From Hemicordylus capensis (lineage: Eukaryota; Chordata; Lepidosauria; Squamata; Cordylidae), in the NCBI RefSeq assembly GCF_027244095.1, contig NC_069671.1, forward strand, positions 4,974,001-5,038,000: DNA of 64,000 nt. Direction: 5' to 3'. The notes beneath the pieces were generated by a model, which was not told where the DNA came from, ran no database searches, and saw nothing but the letters and a program-made list of their open reading frames with translations. Both the position numbers and the translations under genes were made by a program. Positions within the stretch are counted from its first letter, which is position 1; the number at the start of each line of letters is the position of its first letter. Shown piece by piece: positions 20,258-47,799 of the stretch.

Positions 20258-20537
20258 ATTACATAGGAAGCTGCCATATACTGAGTCAGGCCCTTGGTCC
20301 ATCTAGCTCAGTATTGTCTTCACAGACTGGCAGCGGCTTCTCCAAGGCTGCAGGCAGGAATCTCTCTCAGCCTTATCTTGGAGATGCTGCCAGGGAGGGA
20401 GCTTGGAACCTTCTAGTGCTCTTCCCAGAGCAGCCCCCTCCCCTAAGGGGAATATCTCCCAGTCTCCCATTCAAATGCAAACCAGGATGGAGGGGGGCAA
20501 TCCATGCTTGCAACCACAAGACCAGCTCTCCCCCCCC
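20258..20537 (-). repeat. 5S/tRNA-Ala chimeric SINE
   Basis: Near full-length minus-strand copy, from ACATAGGAAGCTGCCATATA to ACCAGCTCTCC. It is preceded by a (GT)n-(G)n run. Confidence 0.9.
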
Positions 20538-21384
20538 ACCCTTAATTAATTTTATTCATTACATGAATAAAATTTAATTTTATTACATTTAATTCTGATA
20601 TGCTGGTGGTGGATGGGTGCTTTTGTTTCCGGGGAGCCTGCTGGGCATGGTGGTCTATACATTTAAAGAAATAATACGGAGACTTTGGCTGCAGGTCTGG
20701 CACACAGTTGGGTGAGTGCGATCCTCCTTCTCTTTGATGAGACTTCCAAGCACTTAAGCGTGCTCAGGATTGCAGCTTTTGCCATCTGCTCCTCCCACTC
20801 CTTGTGAAAGCTGTTCAGATTATGTAATAAAAAGCTGAAAAATATTTTTGTCCCCGGCAACGTTGTCATCTGTGCTCTTCTTTCCCTCCTCGTGTTCCTG
20901 CCCAATTTTAGGGGGAAAGGAAAGAAAGCAAAGGAAGCATTGGCAAGAAGAACGGTGCCACGCTGTTCCACATTGCAGACGGTTGTGGCAGGCAGGCGCG
21001 AGAGGGATCGATTTATACCTAACTTGTTTATACTTTGATTATTGGAGTGTTCCTTGCATTTCCCCCCTATGGATGTTCTATAGCTCACGGATGATGCTAG
21101 TGCAATGGGAGAGTATTTGTGCATTGCACAGTGATCTCATTGCATGACAGTAAAGCTTGATTTCACTAATTTGCATGCTCTTGTGAAGAGGAAGCTGCAC
21201 AGGGCAACATATTTAGGTGGCTTTCACAGGCAGCAACTGTACATCTTGTTTTTACAAGCTGAAACTAGGGTTGCCATATTTTTGGCTTTCCAGATTTGGG
21301 TGTCTAACTTGCATATTATGTAAATTGGCTTGAAAGTAATTTTTGAGCAGAATAGTGACCACACGGTTTTGCTGCCCCATCACC
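20538..21384. other. Spacer, no recognised element
   Basis: A unique-looking stretch. Minus-strand open frames here (for example at 20663-21124) have no recognisable motif and no supporting context. Confidence 0.45.
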
Positions 21385-21665
21385 TTTGGTCCTTCAGTAT
21401 TGTCTGCACTGACTGGCAGCAGCTCTCCAAGGTTTCAGGCAGGAGTCTTTCCCGGGCATACCTGGAGATGCTGCCAGGGATTGAACCTGGGACCTTCTGC
21501 ATGCCCAGCAGATGCTCTGCCACTGAGCTATGCCTCCATCCCCTGAATCTCTTCCAGCAGACAGTGCTCACATGTAGTCACCCATGCAATTGCAAACCAG
21601 GGCCAACCTTGCTTAGCAAAGGTGACAATTCGTGTTTCCTTCTGCAAGACCCACTTTCCTCCCCA
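21385..21665 (-). repeat. Best-preserved 5S/tRNA-Ala chimeric SINE head
   Basis: On the minus strand the order is: 5S-like segment (TTTGCTAAGCAAGGTTGGCC, TGCATGGGTGACTACATG), then a full tRNA-Ala-like segment with A box TAGCTCAGTGGCAGAGC, CATGCAGAAGGTCCC and B box GGTTCAATCCC, then the body and a truncated tail. This copy shows both heads in one element. It cannot be a working tRNA gene. Confidence 0.9.
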
Positions 21666-22356
21666 GGTTTTCAAGTGGCATTCTCCCACAGTCAACGGTT
21701 ATTCACCGTAACACAGCTAGTAATGGGATTTCCACGTGCAGTTAATTACCAGAAATTAGGGACAAATCAAGGACTACCGGTTTTGCTCAAAGCAGGAAGC
21801 TGCTATATGTACCTGACAGGTGGCTTTGAAGCTATTGGAAAACGTCTTGAAAAGGAGAGCCGATCAGAGCATGTGGCAGACTGTTCCACCATGCAATAGC
21901 TCTTCTCATCATTTATTTATTTATTCCACCTTTCATAATGCCTCTCAAGGCGGTTTGCAAAAGTTAATATATAATAGAATTCTGTAAAAGTTATGTTTAA
22001 ACATATCTACGGTATAGCAAAATGGCTTGAGCTTGAGATCCGCATAGATTTTGGGAGGTTTGCTTCTAAGGAGAGAGACGGACTCCTTTAAAAAAAAAAT
22101 CAATTAAATTCAAGTCAAATTATCTCAACTAGCTGAAGAGGCTTTTCAGAAAACTTGCCATCACAGTAGCAATCCTAGAGGTGTTTACTCAGCAGCAAAT
22201 TTCGCCAGCAGGCTGCAAGAATCTTCACCTTTGAATTCTATTTTCTTGCATGATGGGGTGCAATGAAGCATCAGACCCCTTGCTGTTCTGGGGTACAATA
22301 TCTGCATATACAGAGAGGTGAAAACAGGCTTGAACTGCCTGCAGCCTTACTCTCGT

Positions 22357-22640
22357 AGGAAGCTGCCATCTACTGAGTCTAGCTCAGTATTGTCTTCACA
22401 GGCTGGCAGCGGCTCCTTCAAGGTGTTGCAGCAGGCAGGACTCTCTCAGCCCTATCCTGGAGATGCTGCCAGGGAGGGAACTTGGAACCTTCCGATGCTC
22501 TTCCTAGAGTGGCACCATCCCCTGAGGGGAAGATCTTCCAGTGCTCACACTTTTAGTCTCCCTTTCATTGCCAACCAGGGCGGACCCTGCTTAGCTAAGG
22601 GGGCAAGCCATGCTTGCAGCTGCCACCACACCAGGTCTCA
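22357..22640 (-). repeat. 5S/tRNA-Ala chimeric SINE next to the MAPK1 promoter
   Basis: Minus-strand copy, from GTAGGAAGCTGCCATCTACT to the reversed head near 22640. The CpG island of MAPK1 begins within about 30 bp of it. Confidence 0.85.
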
Positions 22641-23044
22641 GGACGGGCGGGGGTGTGTGTGTGGGTGTGTGTGGTGCCCCGCCGCCGCCGCCACGTGACC
22701 CGCAGCCCGCCCTTCCTCCGCCTACCCGCTGCGGGCTCTGAAGTTGCCGCAGTCTCCGCGGAGGAGCCACGCCCCCTCACTCAGTCTTCAGGCAGAGGCC
22801 CCGCCCACTAGCCTAACGGTCGGGCCGCGCCCAGAGGCGCGTGCGCAGAGGCCGGGCCCCGCCCACCCAGCCTCCCCTCTTCTTCGACGCCGCCGCTCGG
22901 CTCGCCTTGGAGAGTTGCGCGCTGGCAGCGGCGGCGGTTGCGGCGGCGGCGTCCTTTCCCACCAGCCCCCGGCCAGTGCCGACGAGGGCGGAGCCCAGGC
23001 CCTGCCGCCGCCCTCCCTTCTCTCCCCCACCCCCAGGCAGCAAC

Positions 23045-38698
<15,654 letters not shown>

Positions 38699-40479
38699 AT
38701 TGCATATGGGTACATTGTATGACTTCATCGAATTATGCAGAGCAGATGAGAATAGCAAATGTGAAATATATGATGGCATTTCCTTCACTTAGTCTGAGCA
38801 GTAATTTGAAAAACGTTGCATTATTAGCCCTCGCTTTCTTCTGGTTTTTAAGTGGGCAAATCTCTCTGAAGAGAATGCCTACTTAAAATCCAAACATGTT
38901 GCTTGTTGGAGTCGGCCTTCACCATTCTTTGACTGAAAGCAGCTCCACATGAGCATTCAGAGGGTATTCAGAAAATAACCACGGCTTGTGTAAAATGTGT
39001 GTTTAAAGAGAAGCCAATATTTATTTATTTATTTGGGAAAGGCCGTTCTTCTTTTTCAGTGAAAGCTCTTGATTAGGGAACAATCTGGCCTAGGGTTCAG
39101 GAGCAGAGTCCTTTAATTTGCTTCTAATACACAATTCACGTGGCCTGTTTCCATGTGAGGTCATATAAAGCAGCCCAGGTAAGGGACAGGGCTTGACAAA
39201 CCCCAGGTACCAGGTTAGCCACAGTAGCTAGTTTATCAACATCCAAATTACTTATCCCCCCCCCCCTTTTAAGAACCATTGCCTGCCCTCCTTTCACAGA
39301 TGTTAAAATGCTCTCTGGATAGATTCAAACGTGAACAGTAGCTAGCAGATATAGCTCGCTACGTCCGTTATGTACAAAATCCAGTCCTTTTCTGATTGTT
39401 TACCTGCCTTATCCTTTCTGCAGACGTTATGCAAGTCCTTAACAGAGAGAGCAGGCGCGTGTGATATTTTTCAAAGAGGGTGCTATCTTTGTATCTTCTA
39501 ACCTCGGGTAGAAAATATAATTTTCGTTGTATCCGTGTGTACTCGGTCCTTTGCTAATACTTGCTTTGCTTTTTCTGGTTTTGTTCTTCGTTTCTGTTTT
39601 TAGGATGAAGGCGTTAAAGGGCTGGGCGTACTCCTCCGTGTAGATGTTCCCTTCCTGGTTCTTTATCTGTGGTCGTGCCTTGTGGCCAATCTCAGCATAT
39701 CCACTAACCACTTCAAGCCATTCAGGAGGGCTGTTTCTGGTAGTCCTGCCTTCCATGCTTTCAATTGCTTCTTTATTTATGCCTGGGAAACTTGTCTCCG
39801 ATAACTCCCGTGTGTAATGTCGATGACTGACCTCCTGCACTACTGTGTACGGTCCTCTCATACATAACCCCCCCGCTGCTGGCAGTGGGCAGCATCTAGA
39901 CTGCAATGGCCGTGACGAGCCGCATTGCAGTTAATGGGACCGAACTTGGCCATGACTAACTTGTCTCTCTGGTTTTGGTGGGGCCTCAGTCATAACTAAC
40001 TCGGCTGGATGCTGCCCAGGATGTTGAAACTGCTTCCTTTCTGATTTTGAAAGATGCAGTGTGTTGTTTCGGGCTTTAATCAAGAAAGATGGCAGGCCAA
40101 GAGGTTTACGCCATGAGAATGTTTGTTTTTCTAGGTTTTTGTTAGTGACACTTTTTTTTTTTTTAAGCTACCATTAGGGCACTTTAGGTCAGTGGCCTGC
40201 CCACCCGTTTGCACTTCTTTAAACAGTAGTGGTTTACTAACATGCACAATGCAGGCAGGCAGATTAACAGCAGCATCAGCCACACTAATGTTCAGTCCTG
40301 TTTATGCACTTGTTCTGAGTTCTTGTTAACATATCGGTTAAAGCTGGGCATTGGACGAAGGCGTCTAGAGAGCGTGCTTTGTGTAACCAAACGATGGTGC
40401 AGGGAGAGGGGCTTTCTTCTCTAACAGGTCATAGGTACTTGTGCAATTTTAAAGGAATGGTACTTCTAAAGTATTGGGG

Positions 40480-40665
40480 ATGGGGCCAGAGCTCAATGGT
40501 GGAGAGTCTGCTTAGGATGCAGAAGGTCCCAAGTTCGCTCCCTGGCATCTCCAGGTAGAGCCGAGAGATGTGTCTGCCTGAAGCCTTGGAAAGCTGCTGC
40601 CAGTCAGTGTAGACAATACTGAGCTGGATGGACCAAGGGTCAGACTCGGTAGAGGGCCGCTTCCA
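40480..40665 (+). repeat. tRNA-Ala-headed SINE in the MAPK1 3' region
   Basis: The head GGGGATGGGGCCAGAGCTCA has a B-box-like AAGTTCGCTCCCTGG. The body is TGCCAGTCAGTGTAGACAAT and the tail CCGCTTCCAATG. No 5S-like head is attached. Confidence 0.85.
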
Positions 40666-40987
40666 ATGTGAAATTCCTGCTTTCTGTCATGTTTCCAAGT
40701 GTTCTTGGCAGAAAGAAAGTGAGCTAGCTGCTTGGTGCTTAGTGAGAGAGCCGATAATTATTCAGGACAGCATTGCATCTCGGAGAGTTGTTTTGTGGAG
40801 GGCACCCATGCAGTGCACATTAGTGAGCAGAGGCGCTTCTGTGATCACCTTAAACCTCATACATCTCTTGGATACCAGTGAAACATTTGATGTGTCTGTT
40901 TATAAGCCTTGGGCAACATTCAGGCTAAGAGGCGTGGCCCTTGAAATCAATGAGATGAGCGAGTCATTAACTGAAGTCACACTAGAG

Positions 40988-41168
40988 GATGGGGCAGTCC
41001 TTCAGTGGTGGACTTGCTGCTTTTCATGCAGGAGGTCCTGGTGGTAGCATCTCCACCAGCAGTCTGTCTGGAACCCTGGAGAAGCCGCTGCCAGTCAGTG
41101 TAGACAATACTGCACCAGATGGACCAAGGGTCTGACTTGCTCTAAGGCGACTTCCTATGTTCCTATTA
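40988..41168 (+). repeat. tRNA-Ala-headed SINE in the MAPK1 3' region
   Basis: A diverged head (GATGGGGCAGTCCTTCAGTG) without a good B box, followed by the common body and the tail CGACTTCCTATGTTCCTAT. Confidence 0.8.
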
Positions 41169-43589
41169 ATTTCAATGGGATTTAGACTGGATGTTGCCCC
41201 ACTGAATTATATGTTGACAGCAAAGGAACACTGCTTCTTTAAATAAGAAAGTTAGAAGTGGACCTTGGCGCACACAGCATGTTGACATCTCCAGTTTCTT
41301 TCTTGCGACCACCCCCTGGCACGATAGCCTCTCAAATCCTCTTGAGTTTGTGACCTGAGCTGCTGTTTGGTCCCAGCAATGCTGATTGTTAAGGCCACCA
41401 AACAAAGTTTATCGATCGGTCACGTTTCCTCGAGACGTTCTACCTTTTTTCTAATGATCGTTCTTCAAGTACTTGTTTCTGAAACTGTATCATGTGGAGT
41501 TTGCTAGGTGTTCGGTTTCCAGTGGAGTGCCTCCTTGACTTTCCCCACTGCTCCGTGGTGAGAAGTTTGCCTTGTTTCAGATAATTACTGTGCCCTCGCA
41601 TGACTGTTAAAAAGCTTTCTGTGCAAAAATGATTGTCCAAGTACCACATGCCTATGGTTGAAAAAAAGTTACCTCCAAGTTGTGTTAAATGAACTTCTAT
41701 CCAACAAATAACTTGGGGGCGGAGGGAATAGGTTTGGGGTTTTTTTGTTTCACCTGTTCATTTCTCTGCTCTGTTTTAATTTGCCAGCAGTGAAGAATGA
41801 ATTGTATAGAGACTGCTTACTAATATAAACAAAAAGCGCACTTGTAATTAATAAATTTTTAATCTTGTATCTTTATATTTACCTTTCAAACAGTTTGATT
41901 TGATCTCTGATCATCCTGATTTCCATCTTCATGCTTTATTTGGCTACTGTGGTATTTAAGGACGCTTGTTTGTGTATAGCACGAGTTTTATTTGTCAATA
42001 TAATTTAGAAAGCTGTTAACCTAGATTCTTGACAGATCTATTTTTATGCATATTTACTAAGATCAATAAGACATATTCCCAAATAATTGTATATAGGATT
42101 ATGGCCCCAGGCCCTGATCCAGCTCAAGTTAATCATTACAAAGTTCAGTTTAAGACTTAAATTGGTCATAGCTAAGCAGTTTGGATGGGGCATGCATGTT
42201 TCTGTGTAAACATGAATTCTTTGAGACTTAGTGAGTGATCTTAATCTAATATATGGTTTTGCTTTCTAGCCAACTGTCTTTCTGTATGCTAGTCAGTTTT
42301 AGTTACTAGTAGCTTCAGCTGGATTGGGGCCCCATGTATCAGGGTGCTTGCAGGACACACAATTCTTAATATTTTAAGTATTTCATTTGCACAAGCCAAC
42401 TTTTAATGAACAGAACTTCAAAGGGCATTTTCTATTCACTTTTGTGGTCCATAGTACTCCTTCTTTGTAAAACACAGACTGGGAACATTGTTGGGAAACT
42501 CTGCACAAGTGACTTGGCAGATGATCTTTGATCCTGCACTTGACTGTTCATCTTGTGTGGAAACTTTTCTTGGGCTTTTCTGCACATTGCATTCACAACT
42601 TCACTAAAATGCCTGCACGTAGCTGATAGGCTTCACCATAACCCAGGTCTCACTCCTGCTGGAACATCGCAGCATTAACTTGGTGGATTTTGAAAGATGA
42701 CTGTTAACAAAAACTAGTGAGAACACCACGGTTTTGTTAAAGAACAGCTATAATTGCTTTTCATCTTTATCTCCCTGCATCTACATGTTGACTGTGTTTA
42801 ATTTGTATTCTCTTCTAATTTACATTTGTACACACCAATCACTGTTGTGAATTAATATCTGGTGCCTGAGGCACTCTTTCTGTGTGTCAGATATTGAACT
42901 GAAACTGTTAACTTGCAGTCAGTGAATGCTGTCGAGCTTGAATTTCTGCCTTGATAAGGGCAGAAATTTTGACAGAATAGGAAGGCTTTTAAAATGTTCA
43001 ACAATGTGTACTTCTAATTGTGTGGTTCCCCCCTTTCCTATCCTAGTCTGTCTTTCTGCATACTCTTTTTGGAAATTCCTACAAGAACTATGAAAACTCT
43101 GAACTGCCATTATTGATGTGGTGTGCAGTGATATTAAAGCTTATGCAGAGCCCTGTGGTATAAAGATTGCCGCTGTTGTGAGTTGACTGAAGAGTGTGCA
43201 TAGTCACTGCTCACTGTGTGAAATCCTTTGGATGAATTCATATTCCACATGGATGTGATAGATATTGATGAGGCAATATACAGCATTCCCCTCTGATGCG
43301 GTCAGTCTGAATGCATTCTCCATTCAGCTCACATCAGCCACAGCGGACACAAGCTGTTGAACACCCTAGTCTTAAACTAACAAGCCCCTGCAAGTCCTTA
43401 GCAGTGTAAAGCAACAAGATTTTGTCTCCTGTGACTGCACTTTGTTGTTGGAAGCCTAATTTTCCTCCTAAAGCCATACACGTATGTCATACATGGGGAG
43501 CTTTGTAATGCATACTCAATACACCCAGGTCAGCTTTCACTGGTCTCTGGTGTTAACAGAAGTCTGTTTCTACTGTAACATATTTCAAT

Positions 43590-43765
43590 ATGAAACTGCC
43601 TTCTACTTAGACCAGTGGTCTATCTAGCCCCAACAGCGGCTCTTTGGCCCTGGGGGAAGCTTTCTCAACCCTGTTACCAGGGATCCAGAAATCCTGGAAA
43701 TAGCAATGATTTAACCTGGGATTCTCCTGGCTTGCAGTTCTCCCACTGTGCTGTGGACGCATCTG
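43590..43765 (-). repeat. Old, diverged SINE fragment
   Basis: Fragments of the SINE body (CTTAGACCAGTGGTCTATCT) and a possible reversed B-box region (TGATTTAACCTGGGATTCTC) remain. It is the only clear repeat in the stretch 41.2-45.2 kb. Confidence 0.5.
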
Positions 43766-45447
43766 CTCTACTAAAGTATATCGGAAAGATGGAGTTGATT
43801 TCTGTACACTTTTAGTATATGACTCCGTGCTTAATGAATCAATTTTTGACTAGTCCAGACAAAAAAACCAGCGTCAACTTTAGTCCCTTGCATAGTACTT
43901 CTATATTTATAAAGCAATGTTTTGAAATATTCCCAAGTTTTAAGGGGAAGTATTTTTGTAAGTGTCTCAGTTAAAAGTCCAAGAAATCCTTTTAACACAA
44001 GTTTGAAATAGGTTTATGCTTTTAAAAGAATTGGATTGGAATTTTTAAAAATCTCAAGTAATAGAAAGTGCACATGAATGAAGCCCTTCCTACAATCAGT
44101 ATTGTTGCCTGTGCTTTGATTAGAATGGAATACTGGGAGAAATTCAGCAGGACAGCTAACCATCTAAACCCAGAACAAACCTTTTAAAAGTTGCAGCAGG
44201 GTTGCTTACAATTGTTGCCTTTTCTTGTGGTGTTTGTGTGGAGCCGTTTCTACAGGAAATACTTTTGCGTTGTATTTGATTTGTACTGTGGTGCCTTAGC
44301 CATGTACCCCAATCATACTGCATAGCTGACTTTTAGTTCATGGTAAGTTTAAAACCGAAGACAAAAGCAGAATTTTATATATTTTAAAACAAATGGTTTT
44401 TCTGTACGTTGTAGTGTAACAACTAAACATTTATATTGTGTGACAGATTTGTGATTTTGGGTTAATATAATGCGTAGAATGATTGTAATTAGGAAAGGTT
44501 TATATTTTGTCTTAATTCTGTTGATGTAAGCGTACATATTTTTTTAAATCAGTTAATTAAATGTCTTGTTAGTATATGCCATCTGATTCTTGTAAAAACA
44601 AATGTGATGGAATTATTAAATTGTGATCCTGCATATATATACATATACCGAGAGTGAGTGAGTGAGAGAGTATGACTGGAAGTTGTCTTATAAAAACAAA
44701 ACTACATTTTAGGGCATGTATCCAGGTTACAAAAGAGCAATTCCAAGGGTAACGGAATCAGGCACGTTCCCACTTTTTCAAGGACTAACCATAAGCACAT
44801 ATTCAAGTTGATATATATATCTCTCCACTGGCAGAAAAGCTCATACTATAGGGCCATATGTTTTGTTTTGTTTTACAAAACCCTTAAATATTATAGTGCC
44901 TGAAATGTGCAAAATATGTCAGTAGCTGAATCAATTTTTGGACAGATCTAATTCCATTACAGACATTATTGTACATGTTGCAGACATTTTGGGAATTTTC
45001 CATATGTTGAGATTCAGTATACTAACTGATTAATTTTGGGCTAGATCATCAACCACTTAGTTCTGTAAATCACAAAAGTGCTATGGTTCAGAGTCCATTC
45101 TTAGAATGGTCTTAGAGTCTATTCTACACACAGTCACTGATTTCATGACCCTGAGCTGACATGTACTTCACCTCATTGATTTCCAAATTGGGTTTTGTGA
45201 ATTGATTGGTTCTCATACCACTCAGTCAACTTACAGACCGACAGTGCAACTGCTAGGTAGAGCTATGAGCCAGTCGAACTCCTAACGGCATAACTGTGCT
45301 CTTCGCCCATCGGAAACGTTTATACCAACTTGGGCAAGAAAGATTGGTCAGTGGTGAATTTGCTCTGAACTACCTTCACTGCTGTGGGACTTCTAGCACA
45401 TCCCCAGTGCTGCGCAGAGGGCCGCTCTGGTATAACTCGCCAGAAGA

Positions 45448-46052
45448 GAGCTGGTCTTGTGGTAGCAAGCATGACTTCTCCCCTTAGCGAAGCAGGGTTT
45501 GCCCTGGTTGAATTTCAGTGGGAGACTTGATGTGTGAGCACTGGAAGATATTCCTTTTAGCATAATGGAGCCATTCTTAGAAGAGCATCTAGGTTCCAGA
45601 TTCCCTCCCTGGCAGCATCTCCAAGATAGGGCTGAGAGAGATTCCTGCCTGCAACTTTGGAGGAGCCGCTGCCAGTCTGTGTAGACAATACTGAACTAGA
45701 TGGACCAAGGGTCTGACTCAGTAAATGTCAGCTTCCTATGCCCTTGCATGAAGAGGAGACCTGGTCTTGTAGCGAGCATGAATTGTGCCTGTTGGTAAGC
45801 AGGGCCCACCTTGGTTTGAATTTGGATGGGCAACTACCTACAAGCACTAAGATTTTTTTTCCCCTTAGGAGAATGGGCTCAGTAGCAGAACATTTGCATA
45901 CAAGAGGTCCCAGGTTCACTCCCTGGCAGTGTCTGCAGGTAGAGCTGAGAGAGCTTTCTACCTGAAACCTTGGAGCCCTGCTGCCAGTCTGGGTAGACAA
46001 CACTCTGCCAGATTGACTGATGGTTTGACTCAGTAGAAGGCCCTTGGTTCAT
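45448..46052 (+). repeat. Two tandem 5S/tRNA-Ala chimeric SINEs
   Basis: 45448-45745 and about 45750-46052, both plus strand. The second shows a 5S-like head (GGTAAGCAGGGCCCACCTTG, GGATGGGCAACTACCTA) directly followed by a tRNA-like segment (GGCTCAGTAGCAGAACATTT, AGGTCCCAGGTTCACTCCCT). Confidence 0.9.
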
Positions 46053-46137
46053 ATGCATGGCTGCAGGTCACGCAGGGTATTATTCCCGATGCAAGTCGTG
46101 TGTGGCCTGCAGTTGTGCAGGGGTGAGTTGTGCCAGA

Positions 46138-46141
<4 letters not shown>

Positions 46142-46185
<44 letters not shown>
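46142..46185. repeat. (TG)n microsatellite
   Basis: About 22 uninterrupted TG units. Confidence 0.95.
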
Positions 46186-47529
46186 GACTCTAGCCTTGAC
46201 TGGGACACAGAAGAAGGTTGTGCACTTGTTTCTCCACAGTTGTGCGTGCGACTGCACATCTCTTGGAGGAAAACGGAAGCAGTTGCTTAGAAACGGAGAA
46301 GTTGACTCACTTGCGTTCTCCGGTGTCGTCCTCTCTGAACACACACAGCCCCTAAGAACTCGGGTTGGAGGAGCAAAAGACGAAAGCTACTGGTACTACT
46401 GCCATGTGGCTGTGTTGAGCAAGAGGATGGGTGGCAGCAACCAGTCCATTCTTGCCCGACCAAGTCGAAAACAAACGGTTCTTTAACCCATGCAGGCAGA
46501 GGGGCTGTCCTTCGAAATGCCATCCGCAAACCCTGGAGCTTTCCCAGACCGCAGGCTTCACCACAGGTTGGAAGTTGGCCCCCAAAAATGATGCAAAGAG
46601 TGGATGTTTTTAACCCCAAATCTCTATCTATCGGGCGACACTCTAGTGAGCGATGAAGAACCCGAATTGTGTGTGAAGTGCTCCCCCAAAGCTCACAGGG
46701 ACTCTGGGGTGAATTTGGCCCACATGTGGATGCACACCTCCACTGCGGCGGAGATGCAAACTAAAAGCCGGGTGTGACAAACTTCCCAAGGTGTGTGACA
46801 TTAACAACTGTAAACCAGCGCCAGCTTTAGACCCAACCTTGAGCTCTTCAAGAGCTGCAGGGCCTTCCCGAAACATGCTGGCTTTTCCATACAAAAAGCC
46901 TATGCGGTGCAACGGATGGTCCACTTGGCCCTTGAGGGCACGTGCTCGATGCTACTTTAGAACGTTAAAACCATTTCGCATCTCCCTGCTGAGACCCCCG
47001 CCTGATAAGGTAGGCCCATGTCGTCCCTGCGGCTGATGGAGGAGGCGAGGTGGTTTGCCTGGGGGGGTTATTCCGATCGTTTTCTAACCCCGCTCCAAAG
47101 AATGGAGTTCACATATGTCAAGATTGGATGGCTCTGTGGGCTTTACAGCTCCATCCCTGTGGAGCCTTGAAAGAATTTCCCTCCCTACATTAGCGCCAGA
47201 AGCCTCGGCAGAAGTGAAGCAAGCGGTGGGAATAATAATCACTGTGCAGATCTATTTTTACGCTGCCGCCGCCGCTGCCATTGGTTGCCGCCAGCATGTG
47301 GACTGAGTTGATTGCAGTAATGCTCTTGCATCTGCGGGAGAAGGCTCTGTAATTGTTTGCTTCGGAAAATAGTTGCCACCGCCCGCTTAATTGGGTTTTA
47401 AGGAACCAGCCAGCTGGGTATATTCATATACTTCTGTGGAAAAGCCTGTGGACCAGATAGCCACATTGATGGGTTGCTAAGATCCTTCTGTTCATCGGGA
47501 ACCAGCTTTCTGGTTTCCTTTTTTTATAT
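46186..47529. other. Repeat-poor spacer, no recognised gene
   Basis: Unique-looking and moderately GC-rich. A small GCC-rich patch with ATTGG sits near 47260-47290. Open frames here lack recognisable motifs. Confidence 0.45.
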
Positions 47530-47735
47530 ATATATCCTGCTCTTCCTCCTAGGTGCACTACGTACTTAGGTTTCTCCTCACAACAACCCTGTGAAGTAGG
47601 TTAGGCGGAGAGAGAAGTGACTGGCCCAGAGTCACCCTGTGAGTTTCATGGCTGAATAGGGATTTGAACTCGGGTCTCCCCGGTCCTAGTCTAACGCTCT
47701 TAAGCACTACACCGGTCTGGCTCTCACAGCCACAA
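47530..47735 (-). repeat. tRNA-derived SINE (second type)
   Basis: Reversed copy of the 30185 family: CACAACAACCCTGTGAAGTA, CTGGCCCAGAGTCACC, the reversed B box GGATTTGAACTCGGGTCTCC and head CACTACACCGGTCTGGCTCT. Confidence 0.8.
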
Positions 47736-47799
47736 GTGAGGGTTGAGAACCCACCTGAGACATTTGCAGAATTGCGACAGTAATCCGGGCTAGGGGATG

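Larger units (their letters stand above)
38699..44580 (+). other. MAPK1: Probable long MAPK1 3' UTR
   Basis: Mammalian MAPK1 has a 3' UTR of several kilobases. Here the AT-rich DNA after the stop is unusually poor in repeats from about 41.2 to 45.2 kb. Candidate poly(A) signals are AATAAA at 41850-41855 and ATTAAA at 44556-44561, the latter followed by a GT-rich stretch (TGTCTTGTTAGTATATG). The extent is inferred; RNA evidence would settle it. Confidence 0.5.

Noticed and set aside
46057-46486. Frames with runs of Cys-Val
   Set aside because: Translation of the (TG)n microsatellite.
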